From SABI01 sp963677695 (lineage in GTDB: Bacteria; Spirochaetota; Spirochaetia; Sphaerochaetales; Sphaerochaetaceae), in the NCBI GenBank assembly GCA_963677695.2, contig CAXXUJ010000002.1, forward strand, positions 310,001 through 374,000: DNA of 64,000 nt, in the 5' to 3' direction. This document shows positions 55,317 to 64,000 of the stretch, in pieces. Each line of letters begins with the position of its first letter. Within the stretch, counting starts at the first letter, position 1. The notes beneath the pieces were generated by a model. That model saw only the letters and a program-made list of their open reading frames with translations. It did not search any database and was not told the origin of the DNA. The translations under genes were made by a program, and so were the position numbers.

Positions 55317-56345
55317 ATGATGATTCAATTGGAACGGCCCACGATCCGAAGAAAGGATATGTCTGCAGTACTGCAGACCATGGCCGATGAGCATATCGGG
55401 ATAGGGGAGAATACTCACTCATTCGCGTCTGTACTCAAGGAATATCTCGGATATCCCTTCCGTGTGATTCCCTTAAGAAGCGTCATCGACGCTCTCACCC
55501 TCTCCCTCAGTTCTCTATCGTTGAAGGAAGGGGCAGTCATTGGTGTTTCAGCCCTTGCTCCCTCCTGGTACAGGCCTGTCATTGAAGGTGCAGGAGCTGA
55601 GCTTTACCTTCTTGATATCGATCCTGAAACTCTCTGCATCGATGAAGAAAAACTGAAAGCGTCGATGGATTCTCTTGATGCTCTCATCATAGATGAACCT
55701 TACGGGTATCAGGCACCCGTTTCACTGTATGAATCGATCGACAAACCGGTCATTGCCGATATTTCCCAGAGCTTCGGAACAGCACGGGAGGGGATTGCTC
55801 CCGGCTCTTCAGCCGATATCTCAATCATGAGCTTCGAACACTCAGATATCGTTTCCTGCGGAGGCGGCTGTGCGGTTGCTTTCCGTACTGAGGAGATCTT
55901 TTCCCCGATCGCTTCACAGGTGAGGAAACTGCACGATCATATCGCCCTCGGGGACATGAACAGCGCACTCGGTATCATTCAGATGGGACAGATGGAAGAG
56001 AATGTCGCACGAAGAAGTTCCTTTCACCGTCGATTCTTTCTTGCAAGCCAGAGAAACCGTCACCACTCCTATGCCTCTGCTGGTGAAGAGTATGCTCATA
56101 ACGGGTACACATTTATCCTCACTTTAGAGGGAAAATATGAAGAATCGGAAGCATTCGCGAAGAAACATGGTATACTTACCGAAAGAGCATTCCATAACGC
56201 GCTCATTGAAGAGACACGTGAAGCTTTTACATCGTATCCGCGGGCGGCAGGGATTGCCACCCGTACCATGCGGTTCCCTCTTTATCCCTTCCTGACGGAA
56301 AAGGAAGTGCAGCAGATCGAGCGGGTCATAGCACACATACCCTGA
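55317..56345 (+). CDS. DegT/DnrJ-like aminotransferase homologue lacking the PLP lysine
   Basis: 342 residues. Starting at ATG 55317 gives MMIQLERPTIRRKDMSAVLQ, the usual DegT start (a Pro-x-I near residue 9). IADISQSFG keeps the Asp that binds the pyridine nitrogen. The SFxxxKxI motif reads SFEHSDIVSCGGGCAV, so the Schiff-base Lys is Asp. The upstream frame from 55209 is less likely. No Shine-Dalgarno is seen; TTGATG at 55281 and TATGCT at 55304 suggest a transcription start near 55316. The gene may encode a regulatory or non-aminotransferase member. Confidence 0.75.
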   Translation: MMIQLERPTIRRKDMSAVLQTMADEHIGIGENTHSFASVLKEYLGYPFRVIPLRSVIDALTLSLSSLSLKEGAVIGVSALAPSWYRPVIEGAGAELYLLDIDPETLCIDEEKLKASMDSLDALIIDEPYGYQAPVSLYESIDKPVIADISQSFGTAREGIAPGSSADISIMSFEHSDIVSCGGGCAVAFRTEEIFSPIASQVRKLHDHIALGDMNSALGIIQMGQMEENVARRSSFHRRFFLASQRNRHHSYASAGEEYAHNGYTFILTLEGKYEESEAFAKKHGILTERAFHNALIEETREAFTSYPRAAGIATRTMRFPLYPFLTEKEVQQIERVIAHIP

Positions 56346-56357
56346 GGAGGAGCTATC

Positions 56358-57227
56358 GTGCATTCACATCAGAAAAGAAAGATACATCACGTTGCCATAC
56401 TCGCCAATACCCATAAGGAAGAGACCGAATGCCTCGTAAGGGAGATGGCTATCTACCTTGAAGAGAAGGCGATCACCTATGAAGTGATGTTCACCTCCAC
56501 CTTCGATGAGGTGACGAACGTGAGTGAAATCACCGACCTTGCTATCATCCTCGGTGGTGACGGTACGGTTCTTTCCTGTGCACGTTTCCTTCATTCACGG
56601 GGAATCCCGATGCTTGCAGTCAATCTGGGGTCCTTCGGTTTCATAACGGAAATAGGAAAGGATGAGTGGAAAGAGGCGTTCGAGCTATGGGAGAAGGGGA
56701 AGGCGAAAGTTTCCCGTCGCCTCATGGTCCGCGTATCGGTACAGAGAGATAATCAGAGGGTATTTCATTCCCACGGGTTGAATGAAGTGACAATTTCAAG
56801 CTCCGGTATTTCAAAGATGGTGCTCCTGCAGCTCTATATCAACGAAACGAACGGAGGTCTGTTCCGGAGCGACGGTGTCATTGTAGCGACACCTACCGGT
56901 TCGACAGGGTATTCCCTCGCCGCAGGCGGTCCTATCCTTGATGTAGATCTTGATGCTCTTATCATAAACCCGATCTGTGCCTTCACCCTCTCGAACCGTC
57001 CTCTCGTGGTAACCGGTGACGATGTGGTGAGAATTGTGGCGTCAGAGAAGCAGAAGACGGAGCTTTCCCTTACCGTCGACGGTCAGGTGCTCTTCCCGCT
57101 GGTCGAAGGTGATGAGATAATTATTGAAAAATCACACTCAAAGGCGCTGCTTATTGAATCCACCAAGCGTAATTATTATGAAGTGATACGCGATAAACTG
57201 AACTGGTCCGGAGGGATGCATGCTTGA
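56358..57227 (+). CDS. nadK: NAD kinase
   Basis: 289 residues. The GGDGT motif is IILGGDGTVLSCA, followed by NLGSFGFITEI, NEVTISSSG and ATPTGSTGYSLAAGGP. It phosphorylates NAD to NADP with ATP or polyphosphate. The start is GTG 56358, supported by GGAGGAG upstream. It overlaps recN by eight bases; nadK-recN is a common pair. Confidence 0.95.
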   Translation: MHSHQKRKIHHVAILANTHKEETECLVREMAIYLEEKAITYEVMFTSTFDEVTNVSEITDLAIILGGDGTVLSCARFLHSRGIPMLAVNLGSFGFITEIGKDEWKEAFELWEKGKAKVSRRLMVRVSVQRDNQRVFHSHGLNEVTISSSGISKMVLLQLYINETNGGLFRSDGVIVATPTGSTGYSLAAGGPILDVDLDALIINPICAFTLSNRPLVVTGDDVVRIVASEKQKTELSLTVDGQVLFPLVEGDEIIIEKSHSKALLIESTKRNYYEVIRDKLNWSGGMHA

Positions 57228-58890
57228 AAGCCTTACGATACGCAACCTTGCTCTTATAGAATCTCTTACCATACAATTCAAGGAGGGCTTTACCGTCCTT
57301 ACCGGAGAGACGGGAGCAGGTAAATCGATTATTCTCGGCGCATTGAACATCCTTTTCGGGGATAAGGTTGATTCATCAATCATCCGCTCGGGAGAGATCG
57401 AGGCATCTGTCACCGCTGCACTCTCTGTCGATCATCACCCTCAGGTCCTTGAATTCCTCGCTTCCCGATCAATTCAGATCGAGGATGAACCCCTTATCAT
57501 CACACGGACGGTGAGATTGAACTCCAGGGGATCAATCTATGTGCAGTCGCAGCCTATGACCCTCAGCGATCTCTCTTTTCTTTCCCACTCCCTCTTTGAC
57601 ATCCATGGTCAGAGCGAGCACCAGTCGCTTTTATCGAATGTGACGCAGCGGACGATTCTTGATTCCTACGCTTCCAACGGTGAACTCCTGTTAACGTACA
57701 GGAGACTATTTGAAGAGCGGCAGCAGATAGCTGCCGACATAGAAAGACTCAATGAGACGATATCACAGGCACAGAGAGAAGCCGATTACCTCTCCTTCGT
57801 CGTCGATGAACTGAAAAGAGCCGAATTGAAACCGGGAGAGGATGATCAGCTGAGAAGCGAGATTGAAGTGCTCAGTCAGTATGAGACGATTCATGACAAT
57901 GCCGAACAGCTCTACAGAAATCTCAAAGGGGCAGGGGAGAAGGACGGAATTCTTCCATCTCTCCAGCTCTCCGGTCATTTTTCAAGGAAGATATCGAAGA
58001 TAGATGATTCTTTCTCCGATCTTGCTTCCCGTCTTGATTCTCTTACCGTCGAACTCGAGGATATCACCTACACTGTGAGGGATTATCTGTCAGGGATGAG
58101 TTTCTCACAGCACCAGCTTGATGCGCTCCAGGAACGTCTTGCACTGATCCAGCGTCTCAAGAAGAAGTATGGGACATCGATCGAAGCTGTCATCGAATTC
58201 TACCATCAAAGCGAGGAGAAACTGAAACTCTCAACGGACTCTGAAGAGATGCTTGAGGAACTGAACAAAAAACTTTCCAAAAGCGAAGCTGCCCTCGCAG
58301 CAGCAGCTGAAGAGCTCAGTGAAAGGAGAAGGAAGCATGCTGAGGTCCTTTCACGTGATATCACGGAGGGGCTGAAGGAACTCAATATGGAAAATGTCAG
58401 ATTTTCCATCGATATCAGGGATACTGAGTATTCCTCATCTGGGAAGGATGCCCTTGAATTCATGTTCTCTGCAAACCTTGGAGAGAAGGAGAAACGGCTC
58501 AGAGAGATCGCATCGGGAGGAGAGCTTTCCCGTGTCATGCTCTCGATCAAGAGAGTCCTCAGTGCCAATGATACGATCGATACCCTCATATTCGATGAAG
58601 TCGATACGGGAATCGGAGGGAAGGTGGCCCTTGCGGTAGGGAAGCAGATTTCCCAGATCGCCGAGCGCCACCAGGTCATCGCGATCACCCACCTCGCTTC
58701 CATCGCATCCTACGCACAGAATCATCTGGTTGTCGCGAAACAGAGTGATGAGAGTAGAACCTTCACCCGCATCCGCGAGGTGGAAGGTTCTGAGAGGATA
58801 GGGGAAGTGGCACGTATGCTGAGCGGACACGAGAATGATGCTCATGCACTCGAACACGCGGCTTCTCTTCTCAGTCAGCTGAGAAGTTGA
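57220..58890 (+). CDS. recN: DNA repair protein RecN
   Basis: 556 residues of the SMC-like RecN family. Walker A TGETGAGKSIILGALN near residue 30, a long coiled coil from about 150 to 380, then the C-terminal LSRVMLSIKRVL signature and Walker B DTLIFDEVDTGIGG. It acts in double-strand-break repair. The start overlaps nadK, the end overlaps the GH57 gene on the other strand by 20 bases. Confidence 0.96.
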   Translation: MLESLTIRNLALIESLTIQFKEGFTVLTGETGAGKSIILGALNILFGDKVDSSIIRSGEIEASVTAALSVDHHPQVLEFLASRSIQIEDEPLIITRTVRLNSRGSIYVQSQPMTLSDLSFLSHSLFDIHGQSEHQSLLSNVTQRTILDSYASNGELLLTYRRLFEERQQIAADIERLNETISQAQREADYLSFVVDELKRAELKPGEDDQLRSEIEVLSQYETIHDNAEQLYRNLKGAGEKDGILPSLQLSGHFSRKISKIDDSFSDLASRLDSLTVELEDITYTVRDYLSGMSFSQHQLDALQERLALIQRLKKKYGTSIEAVIEFYHQSEEKLKLSTDSEEMLEELNKKLSKSEAALAAAAEELSERRRKHAEVLSRDITEGLKELNMENVRFSIDIRDTEYSSSGKDALEFMFSANLGEKEKRLREIASGGELSRVMLSIKRVLSANDTIDTLIFDEVDTGIGGKVALAVGKQISQIAERHQVIAITHLASIASYAQNHLVVAKQSDESRTFTRIREVEGSERIGEVARMLSGHENDAHALEHAASLLSQLRS

Positions 58891-61222
58891 GTTCCAGTCT
58901 CAGCTCTCCCACCAGCTGGCTTGTGAGGGGTGATGCGGAAAAATCCGTTTTCTGATTTTTTATCACTGAGCGGAGCGATTCCTGAGCTATGGTTAGCTCG
59001 GGCTGGAACTCCTGTTCCCTCGCAACCCTGATCACATCAAGTAAATAGGTTCCTCTTTCATAGTTGAAACCGAGGTTGTCGATCTTCCTTGATATGCGGT
59101 CGATTTCCTGACTGAAGATGCGAAGGACAGTCCTGTGCTCCATCTCCTTTCCCGTCATCCTGATGAACCTGAGAATATCACTTATGGAAGTGCGCTTTTT
59201 GTGCCAGGGAAGGGTCTGGGGAGTGGTGAACAGCGACCTGAGAGCTGAAAGGCTCGTTCCCATACTCTCAATGAAAAGTGTCTGGGAAGCCACGTTCTTT
59301 CTTCCGTTGATCAGCATCGTGTAGTACCTGATATTCTTCGCAACCTTGAGCATTTCCTCATCACTCATCGTGTTCATCGATGCATCGATCCAGCCATAGG
59401 CTTCCTCGATAAGCTCAAGGGGAATCATTGTAGAATCATACCGGGCCGAAGTGACTTCTCCTGCCTCACTGTTCTTTATGTCAACGTCGATCGTGTATCC
59501 TCTCTGATCTTTCGTTACGTGTACTGTCGCCGTGATATAGTACTGTGCCAGCGTTCTAGTGTCGCTGATATGGAGAGAGTAGATATGTTCAGACCCATCC
59601 GGCTGAGTGAACATGTTGAGTACATACTTTCCGTAGGAGTAGCGCCTGTCCTTCTGCTGTGCGAACCTCCGGTTGAGCACGAAGAAGGCTGTCGCCTCCA
59701 CTTCACCGGCGATCTTTCTGTCACACGCAAGGGCGATCGTCTTTCCCGACCCGTCGTGGCGCCGGTTGCTCTTGGACTTCGCTAAAAGCGCATAAAACTC
59801 TATGACAACATCCTCATCCAGAAGATCCTGATAGAGATGAAGAGCCTGCACGGCGTAGAGTATATTCTGCTTCGGTTCAATACCTGCAAGGTCATTGAAG
59901 AACCAACCGCAGGAGGTGAACATGAAGTGCTTGAATTTCTGTCCCTCAAGGCGCATGGCCAGCCGCTGCCGGTCTCTGACCTTACATCCTCTGTCTTCCA
60001 GGTTCCTGAAGAAATCGGGAAGGTCGACGAAGTTGCTCATCACTTCAACATATTCTTCAAGCAGGTTCCTGCAGTCAAGGGTACACTCAGTGAGAGCAGC
60101 CACCTCTTTCTTGAATGCCTCATCGATTGCATCGGATAGGAGGTTGAAGGCATCCCTGAGAGGACCTCTCCATTTCTGGTTCCACCCCTCTGGTCCTCCG
60201 GTGTGACAACCGCAGTCCTTGTACCACCTGGACACACCATGGGCGCACGACCAGCTTGTTCCCTTTGCCCCTTCACCGACATGGAGGACAGCTTTCTTCA
60301 CTGCCGGATGATCTGCCAGGTATGCAGCGTAGTTGGAGAGGATGAAATCCTCCCGGTCTTCGGTCTTTTTCACCAGGGCTGCAAGGGCCATATCACCGAA
60401 CGGTTCGTGGTGACCGTAGATCTCACCGTCTGTCGCTGTGTTGATCATCTGTACCTGATCTGTATTTCTAATCTCATTGAGTCTGTGATACATTGCATCG
60501 GCATCATGAAGGAGATGCCCGAAGCTGATCGAGGAGGCGAGCTCGGGATGGTAGAAGAAGACTGGAATGGTTCTGCCGCTCGATCCTTCCACATTGAAAG
60601 GTTCCCAGTAGGGAACTTCATGGGCATTCACCTTCTTCAGGTCTCCCTTGTCCGTCTCCACCATATCGCACTGGTAGGGGGAGAGAATGATATAGGAGAT
60701 GCCTTCATCGAGCAGGTCATCTATCACCTCGGCATTGACCGCAGTCTCGGCAAGCCACATCCCTTCCGGCTTTCTATTGAACCGTTTTTCGAAATCGCGG
60801 ACACCCCATGCTATCTGCATCTTTGAGTCCTGACGGCTTGCAAGGGGAAGGATCGTATGGTTGTAGACCTGGGCGATCGCATTACCGTGACCGAGTCTCT
60901 CTATACTTGTCCTGTCGGCTTCGATGATCCTTTTATATGTTCTCGGATGGTGGGACTCGAGCCAGTTGAGAAGGGTCGGTCCGAAATTGAAGCTGATATA
61001 TTCGTAGTTGTTTACAATGTCTATAACGTGTCCGTACCCATCGAGATAGCGTGAGTAAGCATTCATCCTGTAGCATTCGCTGTACACCCTTTCATTCCAG
61101 TTAGCAAGTGGTGCTGCGGAGGGCTGAGCAGGGATCACCTCGCTCAGGGGGTTCTCCCGTGGAGGCTGATAAAAATGACCATGGATGATCAGTGCAGTCT
61201 TTTCATGAATCTTGTCTTTCAT
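58871..61222 (-). CDS. GH57/DUF3536 glycoside hydrolase-family protein
   Basis: 783 residues from ATG 61222. GH57 opening IIHGHFYQPPRENPL, RMNAYSRYLDGYGHV and NYEYISFNFGPTLL; GMWLAETAVNAEVI gives the expected nucleophile Glu. The C-terminal 450 residues are the DUF3536 type (VRDRQRLAMRLEGQKFKHFMFTSCGWFF). It probably acts on alpha-glucans, with the GH57 branching enzyme encoded on the other strand. GTG 61240 is an alternative start. TTGACA (61274-61269) is a possible -35. No clear ribosome site. Confidence 0.88.
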   Translation of the reverse strand: MKDKIHEKTALIIHGHFYQPPRENPLSEVIPAQPSAAPLANWNERVYSECYRMNAYSRYLDGYGHVIDIVNNYEYISFNFGPTLLNWLESHHPRTYKRIIEADRTSIERLGHGNAIAQVYNHTILPLASRQDSKMQIAWGVRDFEKRFNRKPEGMWLAETAVNAEVIDDLLDEGISYIILSPYQCDMVETDKGDLKKVNAHEVPYWEPFNVEGSSGRTIPVFFYHPELASSISFGHLLHDADAMYHRLNEIRNTDQVQMINTATDGEIYGHHEPFGDMALAALVKKTEDREDFILSNYAAYLADHPAVKKAVLHVGEGAKGTSWSCAHGVSRWYKDCGCHTGGPEGWNQKWRGPLRDAFNLLSDAIDEAFKKEVAALTECTLDCRNLLEEYVEVMSNFVDLPDFFRNLEDRGCKVRDRQRLAMRLEGQKFKHFMFTSCGWFFNDLAGIEPKQNILYAVQALHLYQDLLDEDVVIEFYALLAKSKSNRRHDGSGKTIALACDRKIAGEVEATAFFVLNRRFAQQKDRRYSYGKYVLNMFTQPDGSEHIYSLHISDTRTLAQYYITATVHVTKDQRGYTIDVDIKNSEAGEVTSARYDSTMIPLELIEEAYGWIDASMNTMSDEEMLKVAKNIRYYTMLINGRKNVASQTLFIESMGTSLSALRSLFTTPQTLPWHKKRTSISDILRFIRMTGKEMEHRTVLRIFSQEIDRISRKIDNLGFNYERGTYLLDVIRVAREQEFQPELTIAQESLRSVIKNQKTDFSASPLTSQLVGELRLELNFSAD

Positions 61223-61412
61223 GTGTTCTGATGTTATCACAGAACAGGTATCTATTTCGATATTATTCTGTCAAGTTTTACAATGATTTGAAAAAATAAC
61301 TCTATGGAATCCCTGAGAGCCTCAGTAAGTGGGTAGGTAAGTGCGTGTGAATATAGAGAGATGAACCCAATTCCTTCTGATCCCTCAAACTGTCTCATCA
61401 GGGTGTCTTATG

Positions 61413-61441
61413 TTGACTATTTTTGTCGATTTCTCTACCAT
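61413..61441 (+). promoter_or_regulatory. Promoter of the DUF4912-branching enzyme operon
   Basis: TTGACT at 61413-61418, a 17-base spacer and TACCAT at 61436-61441, about 47 bases upstream of the ATG. Confidence 0.6.
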
Positions 61442-61487
61442 TGCACTATGGTTTTCAACCAATTAACGGATCAAAAAAGAGGTGGTT

Positions 61488-62222
61488 ATGATCATACCGA
61501 ATATTGAAGCTCTCTCCATGTCAGAGCTGCAGTATATGGCCAGAAGATACGGCCTTGAAGATACTGACCAGCTTCCTGAAGATGAACTGAGGGAAGCGCT
61601 TCATGAGTTCTATGATGAGTATGGAACAGAATACACGACAATGAGTGCGCTCTATTCTCCCTCAAATCAGAAACGGTATTTCAATCAGGTCTATGAAAGT
61701 GCCGAGGACTTCCAGGTGGGATCTCTCCCCGGTGTCCAGGAACTGCCTCCGTTCTACAGTGAGACTGCTATACATCTCCTCCTGAAGGATCCCTCCTGGG
61801 CCCATGCCTACTGGTCGATCGGTTCCAACGATTTCAAGAAACTTTCAAAGAATTCGGAGAAACCCTCCTTCTTCCTTCGTGTCTCGATGAGTGACTCTGT
61901 GACTGATGAACTCCTCGACTCATTCGATATCCCCGTGGCCTCTGAAGATATTTCCTGGAACGTGAACCTTCCCGAAAAGGGAAGGACCTACCATGTATCA
62001 CTGCTGTACCAGTACGATGATGAAGAGGTGGGTGTTCTCACCCATTCCAATAAAATCACAACAAGACGTCCATACTATCAGGAACACCTCTCTGAATTGA
62101 AGGAAGATGAGGACACATTCTATCTGATGTTCTCCTCTGCCGTCACAAAAGGTGGGGTCCTTGTTGACTCTCCCATGATGCATGAGTTATTCGATGGAGT
62201 AGATGCAGGAGCAAAGCAATGA
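61488..62222 (+). CDS. DUF4912-domain protein
   Basis: 244 residues from ATG 61488, with AAGAGGTGG before it. The DUF4912 core is LLLKDPSWAHAYWSIGSNDF and later FDIPVASEDISWNVNLPEKGRTYHVSLLYQ. DUF4912 proteins often sit beside GH57 branching enzymes; here the two overlap by four bases. The fold suggests carbohydrate or glucan binding, but the role is unknown. The N-terminal 45 residues look like a SAP/Rho-N-type helical unit (SMSELQYMARRYGLED). Confidence 0.85.
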   Translation: MIIPNIEALSMSELQYMARRYGLEDTDQLPEDELREALHEFYDEYGTEYTTMSALYSPSNQKRYFNQVYESAEDFQVGSLPGVQELPPFYSETAIHLLLKDPSWAHAYWSIGSNDFKKLSKNSEKPSFFLRVSMSDSVTDELLDSFDIPVASEDISWNVNLPEKGRTYHVSLLYQYDDEEVGVLTHSNKITTRRPYYQEHLSELKEDEDTFYLMFSSAVTKGGVLVDSPMMHELFDGVDAGAKQ

Positions 62223-63835
62223 TCAAAAAGAATAAAAGCGCCATCGGCCTGATTCTCAATGCCCATCTTCCCTTTGTCCGTCACCCCGAATACCCCAGGT
62301 TCCTGGAAGAGGACTGGCTGTTCGAATCGATCAGTGAAACCTATCTCCCGCTTTTGAGAATGCTCAAGAAACTGAGAGATGACTCTGTTCCTTTCAGGAT
62401 CACCATCAGTCTCTCACCGACTCTCTGCACGATGCTTGCCGATCCTATTCTCCAGGGAAGGTTCACAAACTACCTGAGGATGCAGGAAGACCTCGGAGAG
62501 AAGGAACTGATCAGGATATCACAGGAAAATCCCGACCTTGCACCGGTCGTCGAATCGTACGTTGCACGTATCAGAGATAATTTGAGTGACTATTTCGATG
62601 AGTACCAGTGTAATATCCTGACAGGATTCAGCGACCTCGAAGAATCGGGGAATGTGGAACTGATCACCACCGCAGCGACCCATGCCTTCCTTCCCCTCTA
62701 CAATGAATATCCTGCAGCAGTGAATGCTCAGGTGGAACTTGCAGTACAGACCCATGTCAATTTCTTCAAGAAACGGCCGAGCGGGTTCTGGCTCCCCGAG
62801 TGCGGGTACTTCCCCGGACTCGATGAGTATCTCAAGAGGGAGGACCTCTCCTTCTTCCAGCTCGGAGCGCAGGCGCTCACCCTCAGTGAACAGAAACCCG
62901 AGAGGGGAAACTACGCACCGATCGTCACTCCGAGCGGAGTGTACGCTTTCGCACGCGACTACCACCTCACGAATCTCGTGTGGTCGAACGTCGAAGGGTA
63001 CCCTGCTGACCCGGCCTACCGGGAATTCTATCGCGATATCGGATATGACCTCCCGATGCGTTATATCAAACCGTACATCCATGAACCGGAAGCACGCGCT
63101 TTCACCGGGTTCAAGTACTACGCGATCACAGGAAGTCAGCACAAGGAATTCTATTCGATCGATAAAGCACAGCAGAAAGTTGCTGAGCACGCCTCCAATT
63201 TCCTCTATGAGGTGAAACGGAAGACCGAGAAACTGGAGTCGATCATAGATCGCCCTCCCTTCTATACCCTCGCCTTCGATGCCGAACTCTTCGGCCACTG
63301 GTGGCATGAAGGACTGGATTGGCTGGATGCCATCATCCGTCGTGCGGCAGAGAACGATGATACGGGATTCAACACACCAAAGGATTATATCGCAGCCTAT
63401 CCTGAAGCTCAGGAGATGACTCCCGGATTCAGTTCCTGGGGAGAAGGGGGCTATGCGAATGTCTGGACAGACGGACACAATGTCCATGCCTACCGCCATA
63501 TTCACAAGGCTCTGCAGAGAATGGAGGAACTTGCTGTCCGCTTCCCCTCCCAGACCTCTTTGAAACAGCGGTTCCTCAACCAGGCCGCCCGTGAGGTGAT
63601 ACTCTCCATGGCCAGTGACTGGCCGTTTATCATGCATAACGGGACCAGTTCCTCCTACGCTTCGAAACGGCTTTTCGATCACGTGCAGAACTTCTCCGTT
63701 GTCTATGAACATATGTGCAAGAACGCGGTGAATACGGAATGGCTGGTGAAGGCTGAGAAACGGGATATAGTCTTCCCCGATATAGACTACAATATGTTCA
63801 ACCAGAACAGTGATCGAAACCGCTACAACGGCTGA
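62219..63835 (+). CDS. GH57 1,4-alpha-glucan branching enzyme
   Basis: 538 residues. GH57 motifs: LNAHLPFVRHP, SGFWLPECGYFPGL with the nucleophile Glu, and LAFDAELFGHWWHEG with the catalytic Asp, followed by the C-terminal SDWPFIMHNGTSSSYASKR typical of branching enzymes. It makes alpha-1,6 branches in glycogen-like glucan. It overlaps the DUF4912 gene by four bases and is followed by a terminator. Confidence 0.92.
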   Translation: MIKKNKSAIGLILNAHLPFVRHPEYPRFLEEDWLFESISETYLPLLRMLKKLRDDSVPFRITISLSPTLCTMLADPILQGRFTNYLRMQEDLGEKELIRISQENPDLAPVVESYVARIRDNLSDYFDEYQCNILTGFSDLEESGNVELITTAATHAFLPLYNEYPAAVNAQVELAVQTHVNFFKKRPSGFWLPECGYFPGLDEYLKREDLSFFQLGAQALTLSEQKPERGNYAPIVTPSGVYAFARDYHLTNLVWSNVEGYPADPAYREFYRDIGYDLPMRYIKPYIHEPEARAFTGFKYYAITGSQHKEFYSIDKAQQKVAEHASNFLYEVKRKTEKLESIIDRPPFYTLAFDAELFGHWWHEGLDWLDAIIRRAAENDDTGFNTPKDYIAAYPEAQEMTPGFSSWGEGGYANVWTDGHNVHAYRHIHKALQRMEELAVRFPSQTSLKQRFLNQAAREVILSMASDWPFIMHNGTSSSYASKRLFDHVQNFSVVYEHMCKNAVNTEWLVKAEKRDIVFPDIDYNMFNQNSDRNRYNG

Positions 63836-63857
63836 TCCCTGACACACCTTGTTAATC

Positions 63858-63885
63858 AATCCCTTCGATCATGAAGGGATTCTTT
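63858..63885 (+). terminator. Terminator after the branching enzyme gene
   Basis: AATCCCTTC (63858-63866) pairs with GAAGGGATT (63873-63881) around six bases, then CTTTTATT. The remaining bases to 64000 show no clear gene. Confidence 0.85.
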
Positions 63886-64000
63886 TATTCTCCCTGAATA
63901 TTTCATTACATCATAACAAATCACCTCATTTTCGTGAAATCATTCAATTGATGTGAACAGGTGTATAGTAGTACTCCGATTCTTTTTTATTATGGGCCTG

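Noticed and set aside
62519..63859. 446-residue minus-strand frame opposite the branching enzyme
   Set aside because: Long only because of codon bias in the real gene; no family signature, and the plus-strand protein has full GH57 motifs.

Overview
The window reads as a spirochaete chromosome, probably from the Sphaerochaeta side of the phylum. The evidence is a 16S rRNA with spirochaete-type signatures, the DUF4912 + GH57 pairing, many lipoproteins and beta-barrel or beta-helix envelope proteins, and about 49-50% G+C. I could not run a 16S search, so placement below the phylum is inference. Genes are dense, lie on both strands, often overlap by 1-8 bases inside operons, and mostly have strong Shine-Dalgarno sites.

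Layout. 1-5.9 kb is housekeeping: the 3' part of recJ, a GT4 glycosyltransferase, rpsU (apparently with an AUA start), metA, and a serA-serC-Lrp operon. 5.9-9.0 kb encodes a large beta-helix lipoprotein on the minus strand. 9.4-22.1 kb is the most interesting block: an IclR regulator followed by an apparently complete ectoine/5-hydroxyectoine uptake and degradation operon. It holds a DoeD-type transaminase, aspartate-semialdehyde dehydrogenase, an M20 deacetylase, a three-part TRAP transporter, EutA, an ectoine hydrolase (DoeA/EutD), EutB, EutC and a second ectoine hydrolase. In this model (hydroxy)ectoine is imported, converted by EutABC if hydroxylated, ring-opened by DoeA, deacetylated to diaminobutyrate and transaminated to aspartate semialdehyde, which Asd links to central amino-acid metabolism.

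22.3-34.5 kb carries a dihydroorotate-dehydrogenase-like protein, an acyltransferase, a lipoprotein, mutL, a 1,619-residue envelope protein (FecR-like, inactive 5'-nucleotidase-like and beta-barrel parts), a TtcA-like protein and an HD phosphohydrolase. 34.5-47.2 kb has tRNA-Met, tRNA-Lys and tRNA-Glu, small secreted and membrane proteins, a cobalamin-riboswitch-controlled BtuFCD operon, an ankyrin protein, rnhA, a frameshifted hydroxyacid dehydrogenase, a PadR-controlled split permease, a UPRT-like protein, a TPR lipoprotein and adk.

47.4-53.5 kb is a full rRNA operon (16S - tRNA-Ala - 23S - 5S) followed by two further 5S genes. These sit in tandem duplications separated by arrays of a 17-bp repeat. 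53.6-63.9 kb holds a GNAT enzyme, a DUF1566 lipoprotein with a structured 5' UTR, a DegT-like protein lacking its PLP lysine, nadK, recN, and alpha-glucan genes (GH57/DUF3536, DUF4912, GH57 branching enzyme).

The best candidates for new biology are the spirochaete ectoine operon with two hydrolase paralogues, the evolving 5S/17-bp-repeat locus, the AUA start of rpsU, the FecR/pseudo-nucleotidase/barrel protein, and several genes that look leaderless.
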